Shown: piece by piece, positions 9,128-18,473 of the stretch
How the letters are laid out: each line of letters starts with the position of its first letter
How positions within the stretch are numbered: the stretch's first letter is position 1
NCBI GenBank assembly: GCA_948470475.1
Contig: OX419338.1
Coordinates: forward strand, 26,945,636 to 27,009,635
Direction of reading: 5' to 3'
Origin: Galaxea fascicularis
Lineage: Eukaryota > Cnidaria > Anthozoa > Scleractinia > Euphylliidae
Length of the DNA stretch: 64,000 nt
Notes under the pieces: model-generated
What the model was told of the DNA's origin: nothing
Database searches by the model: none
Seen by the model: only the letters and a program-made list of their open reading frames with translations
Made by a program: the position numbers and the translations under genes

Positions 9128-9994
9128 CTCTTCGACGGCCTTTCTCGACTGGATCAGTTCTTCTCGCAATCGATCCCTCTCTTGTTGTGCGTTTTCTCTC
9201 CTGTCGTCCTGGGTCATCTCGTCATCGTCGTCCGTGCCGTCCCACACCCGATTCATGAGTTCCCTCATCTCTGGCTGCGAACTTGCCCCTTTGCCGATGG
9301 CCACTTTTAGACTACCGACATCAGTGACCCTTTCGGCGACCTCGCCGAGCGAAGACAACTTTTCTTTCAGACCTTCGTTCTCGGTAACGATCTTTTCGCA
9401 AAACGCTTGCTTACTCTCCAGATTTCTCTGGGTCGTCGCAAGTTGCTCGGAGAGTGAGACGATCTGATCCTTGAGGGCGTTCCCTTCTTTCGACGACATG
9501 GAAGCCATCCCTTTCTTGAGTTCGTCCACTTCCTGGAGTTTCGCATCTCTTTCGGTCCTCAATGCCAGTATGATCTCGTGGAGTTCGCAGTTTTCTACCG
9601 CCAAGTCCACCCCACCTACACCCTTCTTAGTCATGCGCTGCAAGGTCGTTCTGAGTCTCGTATTGTCTTTTACCAGGCTCTCTAGGACCTTCCTCGATAC
9701 GCCTGGCACCACGATGGCTCCTTGGGACGAAGCTGCGTTTCCGTTTGAGGTCGCCAGATTCAATTGTGCCACCCTGTTCTCGGCTCGCGCCAAGTGCGTT
9801 TCCAAACGCTCGCACTTGGACTCCAAACGTGCGACCTCCTCCCTCTTCTCGCTCAATTGCCTAACCAGTCCTTCCAGGCCAGCGAGTTGAAGGCTCTGTT
9901 TCTTAAACTGGACGTAAATCGCGCACAATTCTTTGCGCAACTGCTCATGGCTTAAATCCGAGGTCACTTCAATTTCGGCCTCCGCTCCTGCCAT
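8516..9994 (-). CDS. Coiled-coil protein with C-terminal CCHC finger
   Basis: The 492-aa protein is almost entirely predicted coiled coil: heptad-rich from about 10-75, about 115-225 and about 275-435, with a Ser/Asn/Gly linker near 80-95 and an acidic hinge (DGTDDDDEM) near 250. The extreme C terminus carries CPTC at 469-472, His484 and Cys488, a CCHC zinc finger like those ending NEMO, optineurin and TAX1BP1. The segment RERNFAREEL resembles the ubiquitin-binding part of such proteins only loosely. Known family members bind ubiquitin chains in NF-kB and autophagy signalling. Whether this one does is inference; a tegument or scaffolding protein is the alternative. A TATAAAG box lies about 94 bp upstream. 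The 3' half was duplicated to make the neighbouring chimeric ORF. Confidence 0.7.
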   Translation of the reverse strand: MAGAEAEIEVTSDLSHEQLRKELCAIYVQFKKQSLQLAGLEGLVRQLSEKREEVARLESKCERLETHLARAENRVAQLNLATSNGNAASSQGAIVVPGVSRKVLESLVKDNTRLRTTLQRMTKKGVGGVDLAVENCELHEIILALRTERDAKLQEVDELKKGMASMSSKEGNALKDQIVSLSEQLATTQRNLESKQAFCEKIVTENEGLKEKLSSLGEVAERVTDVGSLKVAIGKGASSQPEMRELMNRVWDGTDDDDEMTQDDRRENAQQERDRLREELIQSRKAVEENVAQTRRLNEEIAELQERNREIRDRQEHATQKLTAELEYVKRERNFAREELIKSTENGDNLKREIERITGEHGDLEAKIVELTNERSLMQSALESYEKDFKKEHEEKRKIELGAQKMQQEVDRIAREYGQLQRRYLGLTQRIRDSHSVPSYWSVGRGGNDDVVDAPETTRPDIRSNELQCPTCERIFHCGLLEDHMRDCEGLQ

Positions 9995-10087
9995 GTTCCC
10001 GACTTTATTCGGTGTGTGTCTTTCGGTCTCCTTCTGCTCTCGATGTCGCTCTCGACTGAACTGAACATTTTAGGATTGCGCCAGTAG

Positions 10088-10094
10088 CTTTATA
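10088..10094 (-). promoter_or_regulatory. TATA box of the coiled-coil gene
   Basis: The minus strand reads CACTATAAAGC, followed about 30 bp later by TTCAGTTCAGTCG, an initiator-like sequence at about 10053-10065. The ATG is at 9994. This is the clearest core promoter in the block. Confidence 0.55.
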
Positions 10095-10635
10095 GTGCAG
10101 CAATATGGGATTTCCCCAACGTCGCATCGACGTTTTTTGTTTGCGTTTTTTGAGGCTCCCGATCTATTTTTAACTCGCTCGCCCTTTCTTTCCGGCAGTG
10201 ACATCTCGGCACGTCACCGATGACGTTTTTGCCGTTCGAAGCTTCCGATCCAATTTCGTTTACTGGGAAGTGCTGACGTCATCGTCGCCAGCTACACGAG
10301 TGGGTGGTGCCGGCTACGTCAGAGAAAAGAATACAAAAGGCACTCTTGACGAGTCCACTTGCCAGTGATCGCATCATTCAGTCAGCAATCTTCTGTCTGG
10401 TAATGGCACGGTACAAAAACTGGACATCACGAGAGTAAACACAATGTCTTCGACAAATGGACGTAGAGTAAGTCATAATAGTTTTAGCACATTCAAGTTC
10501 CGCTCACCCAGAGTAGAGGGGTGAGCAAGTAGGTAAACGTTTTCAAAACAAACCTCCAGGGTTCATTTCTATAACGTACCAGGTGCTTCGAACAATGTTT
10601 TTGTGCCCAGGTCCTCACCAAAGAATTTTAGCTAT

Positions 10636-10653
10636 GGGGGGGGGGGGGGGGGG
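10636..10653. repeat. Homopolymer G18
   Basis: Eighteen consecutive G residues lie in the presumed 5' leader of the SLOG-like gene. Length is likely variable or mis-assembled. Confidence 0.9.
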
Positions 10654-10720
10654 AGACGGTGGATCGAAATGTCCCGCTCGGTTCCATCGTGCGGACGCCT
10701 TAGGAAAACTCCATCTTTAC

Positions 10721-10728
10721 CATAAAAG
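10721..10728 (+). promoter_or_regulatory. TATA-like box before the SLOG-like gene
   Basis: CATAAAAG differs from TATAAAAG by one base, lies 36 bp before the ATG at 10764, and is followed by TCAGCATTCG and TCATTCG initiator-like sequences. It implies a very short 5' leader, if used. Confidence 0.4.
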
Positions 10729-10763
10729 GATTCCCACTCGTCAGCATTCGTCATTCGTTCATC

Positions 10764-11513
10764 ATGTCGTTGATCCTCACGGGTGGAGCCGATGGAGTGG
10801 ATGCAGCTGCCATGCATATGTGTCTCATCAATGACCACAAACTCCATGTGTACATTCCTCGCTATCACCGCTTAGCCGACACCGTACGTCGAGTACAATC
10901 AGGTCAATTGACCCCCATGGGTTGGAAAATCAGCCAGAGAGATGAAAAAACGTCTCGCATCGTTCCCATCGGCCATCATCATCATCATCACGACTACAAC
11001 CTGACGGACGATAACTTTCTCCGAGACCACGTCACCATCGCCGATCCGCAATGTCGTTTTGCCTACCAAGCCTGCTGTCGGGTTCGTCCAGATTTTGCGG
11101 GATACAGTGACGCCTCCAAGGCACTCATCATGCTCAACGTCTCCATCGTGGATCGATGCGACGCGTTGTTTGCGTTCGGATGGGCTGATCGCAGGAGCGC
11201 TCGCGACCCATTGGGTGTCATCTGGCATTTGCGCGTGAAGGGAGATACCGGATGGAGCGTGGAACTCGCGCAACTGCTCCACAAGCCCGTGTACGTATAC
11301 GACTTGCAGTGCGAACAGTGGCTTACTCACTTGCCCCAGACCGACATGTTCACCCCGTGTGGTCCACCTCAGTTAACACCGGTGAGCGCTATCGTAGGAA
11401 GTCGACGGTTTCCCTCTCATTTGGGTGCCAAAGGTTACAACGCTTTGTTCGATCTCATCCTCACCGCGGATATCAACTACTCGCCCGAGGAGAGAAAAAA
11501 CATCGATTCTTGA
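10764..11513 (+). CDS. SLOG-like Rossmann protein, apparently circularly permuted
   Basis: The 249-aa product carries blocks typical of SLOG (SMF/DprA-LOG) nucleotide-binding domains: LILTGGADGVDAAA at 3-16, an IPRYHR strand at 31-36, DALFAF at 133-138, a DTGWSVELA segment at 161-169 and KPVYVYD at 174-180. In the usual order the strand AIVGSR comes first. Here AIVGSRRF is at 209-216, followed by an alpha segment ending FDLILTADIN, which resembles the strand that begins the protein (SLILTGG). This fits a circular permutation, or a truncated second copy. Residues 71-76 are six His in a row. SLOG domains bind nucleotide-derived ligands and act in phosphoribohydrolase, DNA-uptake and immune-signalling proteins. 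A function here cannot be fixed. The gene is plus-strand and last in the virus-like block. Confidence 0.6.
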   Translation: MSLILTGGADGVDAAAMHMCLINDHKLHVYIPRYHRLADTVRRVQSGQLTPMGWKISQRDEKTSRIVPIGHHHHHHDYNLTDDNFLRDHVTIADPQCRFAYQACCRVRPDFAGYSDASKALIMLNVSIVDRCDALFAFGWADRRSARDPLGVIWHLRVKGDTGWSVELAQLLHKPVYVYDLQCEQWLTHLPQTDMFTPCGPPQLTPVSAIVGSRRFPSHLGAKGYNALFDLILTADINYSPEERKNIDS

Positions 11514-11560
11514 TGCAAGCAGCCACAGCGTTCAGGGAGGCTTGTCACGACGATGAGTGT

Positions 11561-11985
11561 CTATCGCGGATGTCTCAAAGAGCGCCTGATATTGTCAATT
11601 AAAATATATACGATTGAAACATAACACGATCTGAATCACAAAACACGATCATTACAATAAAAAAAAAACCAATTGTGTTACTTTTTTTGTAATTGTGGGG
11701 GTAAAGGCGGAGATTATTGCTTTGACTTTTAAGAGATTGCGTTATGATCGATCGTGTCCCACTCAGCCCCTATCGCGGTATGTCTCAAAGAGCGTCCGAT
11801 ATTGGGGACTCGCGAATTATTAAAAATCCAAACCTGTCAATTAAAATATACATGATTGACACGTAACACAATCTAAATCACACAACACCATTGCAATTAA
11901 AAAACCATTGCGTTATTTTTGTGATTGTGGGGGTAGGGGTGGGGATTATTGTGTGACTTTGAGGAGATTGTGTGATGATCGCCTG
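11561..11985. repeat. Diverged tandem duplication, period about 210 bp
   Basis: The segment beginning CTATCGCGG and TGTCTCAAAGAGCG at 11561 recurs at 11770. Both are followed by TCAATTAAAATATA, an ACACGATCT/ACACAATCT stretch, a poly-A patch, TGTGGGGGTA, GATTATTG and ATGATCG. The copies have drifted by substitutions and small indels. They mark the right edge of the virus-like block. Confidence 0.75.
11657..11662 (+). terminator. AATAAA downstream of the SLOG-like gene
   Basis: The hexamer lies about 145 bp past the stop codon at 11513, within a short A-run. An ATTAAA also occurs near 11599. Confidence 0.4.
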
Positions 11986-12033
11986 TGAAGGGGAGGGATA
12001 ATAGTTTGTCCCAACGTCGACACTCGTCTTTAT

Positions 12034-12120
12034 GTGGGCAGAGTCCACCACGAAGTGGGCAGAGTCTTGATTTTTCTGTGGGCAGAGTCTTGATTTTTAC
12101 ATTACCGTGGGCGGAGTAAA
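12034..12120. repeat. Short tandem repeats of GTGGGCAGAGTC
   Basis: Four imperfect units (GTGGGCAGAGTC three times, GTGGGCGGAGTA once), partly spaced by TTGATTTTT, lie between the duplicated 3' segment and the CT microsatellite. Confidence 0.7.
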
Positions 12121-12153
12121 GACGATATGGTGGGCCAATCCCAGCACACTGCT

Positions 12154-12155
<2 letters not shown>

Positions 12156-12199
<44 letters not shown>
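12156..12199. repeat. (CT)n microsatellite
   Basis: An uninterrupted CT dinucleotide run of about 44 bp. Confidence 0.95.
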
Positions 12200-12201
<2 letters not shown>

Positions 12202-13145
12202 AGAGTGTTGCCTGCGTATTTGCTACTTGTTTTTTCCCTACGTGTTTTATTCCTTTAATTAAATAAGAAAGTGATTTAATAGGCATTGTCTTCAACAATA
12301 ACACTTTATTCTTTGAATGTCGCTGAAAGATTATAAATTTGAAGGTATATAACATTTCTAACACGTTTCTTGGATCACCTACGTAGCAACTACTCACTCT
12401 TTGGTACACGGACCTTAATTTTAAAATAAAATCCAGCTTTTGGCCAAATTCGAAGGTCATTTAGATAAGGATAATTGCCTTGAAACCCCCCATCAATCGG
12501 AAATAATTTTTGCCTCTTTGCCAAGCTTAGTTTGTATAATATCTTGTTCTTAACCAACAAGTAAACTCGACCTTGATTTGAACAGGGTTTTTTGAAGGTG
12601 GCCATTTCTTTTTTGCCTTTTAAAACTCCTCCCTTGTTTTTGTATGACGTATTTTCTGCAGAGAAGGTGGGTGCTTATTATAAACAATTGCCTCCACCTT
12701 GTTTGACTTCAAATTTATATGTAAAAACAAAATTTATTTCAAAAAAATGTAATTTCGTAGCAAATACGCATTTTTGCAGCAAATACCCACTTTCGTGTTT
12801 CAGTGAAGAATTATCATGTTTTTTTTTAAATACGAGAAACGGACAAGATGTCTAACTTGAGGATTTGAGAAGCGCAATTAACTTCTTTCCAAATCGGGCA
12901 TCGTGGCCTATTTTGAATTAAACGAACAATTTATTTTTCTGTTTTTGTGTGTTTTGAAGGGTTTTTGTGGAAAAAATCCATTGTTTTTTAGTCTCTCAGG
13001 ATTTCGTGCTAAGATACATTCGCGTCGGAACATTTGCAAAGGATTCAATTTCCCTGGCATGTTATTGCACATTTCTGGAATTCCTTAATTCAAAGAAATA
13101 AATCCAGAGGTAGCAAATACTCACTTACGTAGGCTGATCGTCGAA
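12200..13145. other. AT-rich host DNA bounded by GTATTTGCTAC / GTAGCAAATAC
   Basis: No gene is supported. The motif GTATTTGCTAC occurs at 12216-12226, and its reverse complement at 12757-12767 (with a variant at 12776-12786) and at 13110-13120. These are the same words that form the cluster at 18.5-18.7 kb. The segment may be one copy of a non-autonomous element whose ends carry this motif. Confidence 0.4.
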
Positions 13146-13160
13146 GCTTGGATTTTTTAT

Positions 13161-13530
13161 ACGACATAACGACAAGCATTAACATAGGCATGACTGAAGT
13201 GAGGACGCCCTTGACATAAGCATAAGCACATAGGCATGTGCAGATTTGATAATTACCTTTGTTTCGGTTCCATACCTTCTCGATACCGTAAAACAAGATG
13301 GCGGACCTTCGCTCATGCTAATGGCGTGCTCACAGCAGCAATTTCTTAGTTGGCATAAACATGAGCCCAAGCGCAAGAAGTATAGAAACGTTTGTTCTGC
13401 CTGGGCTTACGCTTTTCCTTGTGTTGTGTGCATCTTCACTGCCGCGTGTTTGCCTGGTGCTAAAGCTTCTGCTATAGACGCTCCTGTTACTGTCATGCTT
13501 ATGCTTAACTGTGCCTATGTCGTCGTGGAA
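13161..13530. mobile_element. Possible MITE with imperfect inverted ends
   Basis: The left end (ACGACATAACGACAAGCATT, ending ATAGGCATGAC) and the reverse complement of the right end (ACGACATAGGCACAGTTAAG, ending ATAAGCATGAC) share their outer and inner words. No target duplication is clear. A 115-codon ORF at 13246-13593 overlaps it and is probably fortuitous. Confidence 0.4.
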
Positions 13531-13599
13531 TCCGGCTTTAACGTCCACTGTTACGTTCCAAAACCAGATTCTTTTAGGGGTCGAAAAAAATAAGAGGGA

Positions 13600-15325
13600 A
13601 AGTTTATCATAGTGATTTGATCAGAACTAACAATTTATAATCACAATATATTGGGTCATATAACTCTGCATCATGCGGGGATAACGGCGGTAACGTTTCT
13701 ACTGTAATTGTTCAAGCGTACGCAGCATATAGGACACAGAGTTCCTAGCGTTACGGTTTGGTCTTTACCTGTTGTGATGTTTGGATGTGCTTGGAAATTT
13801 TAGAAGCTAATAAAGCTACTCTGTAAAGTAGCACTTAGAATTTTCTCTTTTAAGTTGTTTTGCATATCTTAAGTGCACGCAGAGCTGACTGCTGTATAAA
13901 TCTTCTGTTGGGCAACTTCCCGTTGACGATGTGGGATGCATGCTAGTGTGTTCTAAATTGAGGGTAATTCACTGATTCGCCGGATTAAAAACAGTCACAG
14001 GCTCAACGAGCCCTTGATTCTGTTTGAAAATTAGCGCTGTCATTCTATTCTCTGTTACAGCTACGTTTCAACTATAGTAAATGTTCCTGAGGCCACTGTT
14101 CTCCTTTTCAAACAGCGACGCTTAAACTAGGGAATACCTCTGCCTTGTACTCGAGCGCTTTTCAGTAAACTAAGATTGGTGAGCGATTTTCTGTCTTCTT
14201 TAGGACTCAAGAGTGGGCTTCAATGAACTTTCTCTAAATGATGAAATTGATGGCAAATCAACGAACGATTCAGCATGGATTATCAGTTCAGTGATATAAA
14301 AAGTGCGACAACAACAGAAGAAAAAGAACGTTCACAACACTTTTATTTAGAAGCTCTCTTGTATAGATAACTATGCATATTAACTTTAAATGATCGTGCC
14401 CCTCTTCTATGGATGCAAAACTTAGAACTAAGATACTATCTTAATCTTATTCAAGCCTTTTCACCACCCATTAATTCAATGATTAAACCATCCATGATAA
14501 TTAACGTCAATCATTAAAATTTTAAAGGTCTTTTGCTTAGTTCCACTATTTTTTGTTCAAACTGTTGAGAACGCTAAATAGACTAAAGTCCCTGATACAC
14601 GGTGCGCAATATTACGTGAAACAGTTTTGCTCGACATGGCTACACGGCTGCAACATTTCGTGTGATCATGTTTACATCACGCAATCCTAAAAGTAATATA
14701 AAAGCCGATAAAAGCGAAGTGAAGGAAAATATCCAGAACAAAACGCTTGGATTCCGAACCACAGGTGAGGCTAAGGAGAAAAGATTACTTATCTCTGTAA
14801 TAGTCAATTGGTGTAGTTTTTTTCAGTTGCTGACGAAGCCATCGCTGTTTTATTTTTATTTCTTCTTCCTGGTCCTCTCTTCCGGACAGTAGCTTGAGTT
14901 CCAGTGACCTTAAAGAAACAATGTCAACCCAGTCTTTAGCTGCCCGGAGTTAAATCTCAACTTAAAACATATTTTTATAACTATTAAATAATCCCGTTTT
15001 TACGTCCACATGTAGCTCAACTACTTTTATAGACTCCATGAGTAAACAAAAGACTGATATCTACTGCGGATCAAAGATGAAATGAATGAAATGATCCTCG
15101 CAGCGAATAAGCAACGTAAACAATAAATTGATTGTACAGTGCGAGGACCATGTCATTTATTTCAATAATTCTAATGTAAAGCCTTTTCGTCGGTGAGATA
15201 GCGAGGGGTCTTCAGTTATGTGATATGCGTTACTGCTGCCTACTAAGGAACTCTCGCTACTTTCCTTGTCTGCCTTAATTTCCTCTGCATTTATGTTTGT
15301 TCGCTTTTGTTTAGTTCGTGGCAAA
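13600..15325. other. AT-rich intergenic DNA, nothing recognised
   Basis: Only short ORFs occur (longest 76 codons at 14662-14892). No RNA gene, inverted repeat or coding exon could be supported by reading. Confidence 0.4.
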
Positions 15326-16931
15326 TTACCTTTTGTCTTCTTTCACCCTCTGCCAAACAACTTCTTTCTTGATAGCGTTAGCTTCAATAAGGTCTTTGGT
15401 TAATGTGAAAAGATGATCTGCCTGCGCTTCCGTAAACTTTCGCCAGAACCTTGACGATTCAGCAGTTGCAGTGCTTGAGATGTGCGTTACGGTTGACGGT
15501 GCAGCTTCTGGTTGAGCTGAAGAAAGATACCTCTGAACTTTCTCCTCAGAAGACTCTATGTCAGAAGGAGGTTCGCAATCTTCCATATGTTTTTCCCTTA
15601 GCCTCCGGAGCTTCAAGACCACAGCTTTCAAGGGACGTTCCTCCAGAAGTGTCACTGTTGTCAGTTTTTCCCTCACTTTGGCCTCCTCAATAGCGCCTGT
15701 CTCTAGGTCTGCTTTGAATGGCTCCTTCAGTTGTTCCGTTTCTTCTCCCTTCCACGGCTTTGGGGCTTGTTTACCGTCATTGAGATCATCCTGTGGCTGA
15801 TGAATGCTGCTCGATTTTAGGGCAACAAGTTTGCTCACTAGTACTGCCCTTCGTCCAAGGTCAGTTTCCACGAGCTTATCGTGAACACGATAATACCTGG
15901 CTTGGGTGACAGTCTTATGCTGGGCAAGGGCAGCAAGATGTTCCTTTTCATCTGGCATGTGGACATGCATACCAGTGGCAAGAGACTTTCTTATAATTGT
16001 GGCGGATATTCTTCCCCCTGTCACAATCCTCTCCCTCTGGAATGTTCGCCATACGGATGTTGAAACCTGGGAAGATGTAAGGGGCATCCCGTTGCTTGAG
16101 ACGAATAGCTGCTCAACCTGTGGGGTAGCTACAGTGAACTGGCTTCGCACAGTTCTTAGGTATATGTCGATCATTTTTTGTAAATCGTCATATGCCCACA
16201 TAATCGCAGAACCATAGTGGTCAGCCGTCTTGTGGTTACTTACAAGTATTCTGTAACGAGCCAGGTCTTCGTCTGTCCCCGGATGATACACGGCGGCCAT
16301 GAATTCAGTGACGGTCATATTTCCAATGACCCCACTCCTTCCACTATTGTCGATGAGGAGGCGAGTCATCAGCCAATCCCTTACTTCGACGTGAGTTTTG
16401 TCGCTAATAATTCTTTGAACCTCGGTCCCCTGACTCGTTTCCTTTGACGAACTACCAAGCTGTTTTACTGCATTTATTCGCTGATCGCCATGGCAGATTT
16501 GGTACAGATTTTCACTGGTGATGAGTTTCTTGAAATCCTCTTCGTGCTTCTGAAGCTTTCTTCGCAGAACTTTCTTCTTTTGGGCCGATGACCAGGAAGA
16601 CATCAGATCCCGGCAGGCGTTTAACGTGTCAGTGCTTACTTCAGACATGTTTGGTTTGCGTTCTTGCGTCAAAAATTTATAAAATAAGCGCAAACTCATG
16701 AGATATGAGCGCACAGTTCCAGGTTGGTACTTGGAAACGGCATATGACAACCACTGCTTCAGAAGAGAGTCCTTCCTTTCCAGGAAGCAAGAGCAGGTAC
16801 ACGGGTGGTTTTGGATTGTCTTGTCTGACTACCGTTTCATTTATTTGAAGTCTTCTGATGACGCTTGAAACCTGAGATTTGTACTGATGCGCCATTTTTT
16901 TGCTTCGATATCCCCCGTCTACGTCTGTCAA
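15326..16931 (-). pseudogene. Tyrosine recombinase-like gene, one frameshift
   Basis: The main frame (15326-16750, 474 codons) has the tyrosine-recombinase signature: an Arg in NSGRSGVIGN (R138), the beta-hairpin Lys in VSNHKTADH (K174), an Arg in SATIIRKS (R254), a His in LAQHKT (H278), and the nucleophile in ARYYRVHD (Y286 or Y287). The N-terminal core-binding part continues in another frame up to 16931, changing frame near 16,770-16,790, so the gene is broken by a 1-bp shift or an unseen splice. The C-terminal 170 residues are charged and of unknown role. Related integrase-like genes without a full transposon are common in cnidarian genomes, and Crypton- or Ngaro-type ancestry is possible. 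Catalytic residues remain, but the break makes activity doubtful. Confidence 0.68.
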
Positions 16932-16966
16932 CCATTCTTAGAACTCCGTCAGCAGTGTTTCCGTGC

Positions 16967-17977
16967 CTAGGTCGTCGCTTTCAGCTTGGCCTTTGGTCTT
17001 GATTTTTCGTTTTCATTGACTTCACAATCACTTGGGACCCAGTTTGTGTCCAATGCTTCGTCGTCATCACTCTCATCTCCATCAAGTACTGCATGAAATG
17101 CCTTATGCATGCTATCTTCGTTGACTTGTGCCAGTTCTTCAGCAGACTCGAGGGTACTTTTGAAGGCGTGGCCTTGAGCTAATCTGCTATCTTTAAATTC
17201 CTTTACTGTGTTACGCCAGTCTTGCTCCAGATCAAGGAATGATCCTTCGCTGACTTTCTCTTCGCCGATTACCTCAATTAGCTCAGTTAATAGCCCCTCA
17301 CATTCTTTAGACAGAGAGGAAGAAGAAATAGATGTGTCTGATTGTGTACAGGTATCTGAATCGGACTCTTCGCTACAGAGGTAGTCAGGATCTAATTTTC
17401 GACTCTCGTCACTGTCAGATATCTCAACACATTCGAAACCTTCGTTCTTCTTACCATTATTTGTACCGTCTTCTTCGTCGTAAACCTCTTCTTCGCACTT
17501 GTCCTCTGTATCATTATCCGGGGTTTCCCTGCCGTTGCTCTCTATTATGTCACTTTTGCATTCTTTATTCAAGCCTTCGCTCACTAGCTTGCTGTATTCT
17601 GCATCGCTGTTAAGAAGGTTATCACTGTTAGTGTCACTGGTATTTTGTTTCTTGGCTCTAGTTCTTGTTTTCTCAACGTCACTATTTTTCCACACTTTGC
17701 GTGCAAGCCTGTCATACTCTTCGTCACTGTCCTCTTCACTATGTTTCTTTTCTTGAGCTATTCTTTTTTTCTTCCTTATTTTCCTCTGAGCTCTTCTTCC
17801 TAATTCTTCATAATCTTGATCGCTGTACATGTCGTGATCTTCTGGGTTCCATTTAACATTTTGCTCGTTAGAATTGTCAGCTTCATCGCATGCATCATAG
17901 TCCGCGTTGTTTCTCTCTTCTGATTTGACCTGTTCCCTCACCTGAGCCCCTTCCCTCTTCCTGCTTACGTGGCTCAC
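16967..17977 (-). CDS. Acidic Asp/Glu/Ser-rich ORF next to the recombinase
   Basis: The 336-aa ORF is dominated by Asp, Glu, Ser and Lys, with repeated patterns of D-S-D, E-E-D-S-D-E-E-Y-D and SDxEY, and a basic block RRAQRKIRKKKR. It lies 36 bp upstream of the recombinase remnant on the same strand, so both may be parts of one element or one spliced gene. No domain is recognised. Low-complexity acidic proteins of this kind are often nuclear, but that is a generality. Confidence 0.45.
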   Translation of the reverse strand: MSHVSRKREGAQVREQVKSEERNNADYDACDEADNSNEQNVKWNPEDHDMYSDQDYEELGRRAQRKIRKKKRIAQEKKHSEEDSDEEYDRLARKVWKNSDVEKTRTRAKKQNTSDTNSDNLLNSDAEYSKLVSEGLNKECKSDIIESNGRETPDNDTEDKCEEEVYDEEDGTNNGKKNEGFECVEISDSDESRKLDPDYLCSEESDSDTCTQSDTSISSSSLSKECEGLLTELIEVIGEEKVSEGSFLDLEQDWRNTVKEFKDSRLAQGHAFKSTLESAEELAQVNEDSMHKAFHAVLDGDESDDDEALDTNWVPSDCEVNENEKSRPKAKLKATT

Positions 17978-17979
17978 AT

Positions 17980-18470
17980 AACTTCATGTAACGCAAACTT
18001 ATGACATCTCATGATGCGACACATTGGTGGGCTATTGAGGTCTACCAGATAAACTAGCTTAAAGTGGTTTAAGAGATAAATCTACTTTAAACAACAGTGC
18101 AGACTTTCAGTTAAAAAAAAGGGCCAGTTTATCCGTCAAAAGGTATTTTTTATTATCAATGATTCATACAACACAAGTAGATCACGATAGAACTTGCAGT
18201 ACACAAAAGTGATTCGATGAGCGGTAAAAGTAAATAATAGCCAAAAGAGAAAGTGCTGACAATAATATCTCTATATATGTATATATAAAAGTTGAAAATG
18301 CTTAATATTTAACTGTAAAAGGACTGTTGAGTTATATTTCGTCGCCCAAGACCTACATTGTTCCGTGAAGGAAATACTTGATATTAGCGACAAAAGTCCG
18401 TTTCTGGAATGGCCAGCGGAAGCACTATTCATTTCTGTTGTAAAAACTGACCCGTAAGATTTCCTATGGT
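17980..18470. other. AT-rich spacer, no gene seen
   Basis: Includes a short (TATA)-rich stretch around 18270-18288. No conserved element recognised. Confidence 0.4.
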
Positions 18471-18473
18471 GAA

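Larger units (their letters stand above)
9995..10763. promoter_or_regulatory. Divergent promoter region between coiled-coil and SLOG-like genes
   Basis: This gene-free stretch separates two divergent genes. It contains a perfect CRE (TGACGTCA) at 10274-10281, a half-site GATGACG near 10219, a TATA-like ATACAAAAGG at 10331-10340 followed by TCATTCAGTCAG, and a short ORF start MSSTNGRR at 10444 running into a perfect donor GTAAGT at 10468-10473. Possible acceptors lie at 10582 and 10610. A 5' leader intron is therefore possible for the plus-strand transcript, but no continuous spliced reading frame into the SLOG-like ORF was found. Confidence 0.4.

Noticed and set aside
10583..10834. 83-codon ORF through the G18 run
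   Set aside because: It depends on the exact length of the G run and its end is the shifted frame of the SLOG-like gene.
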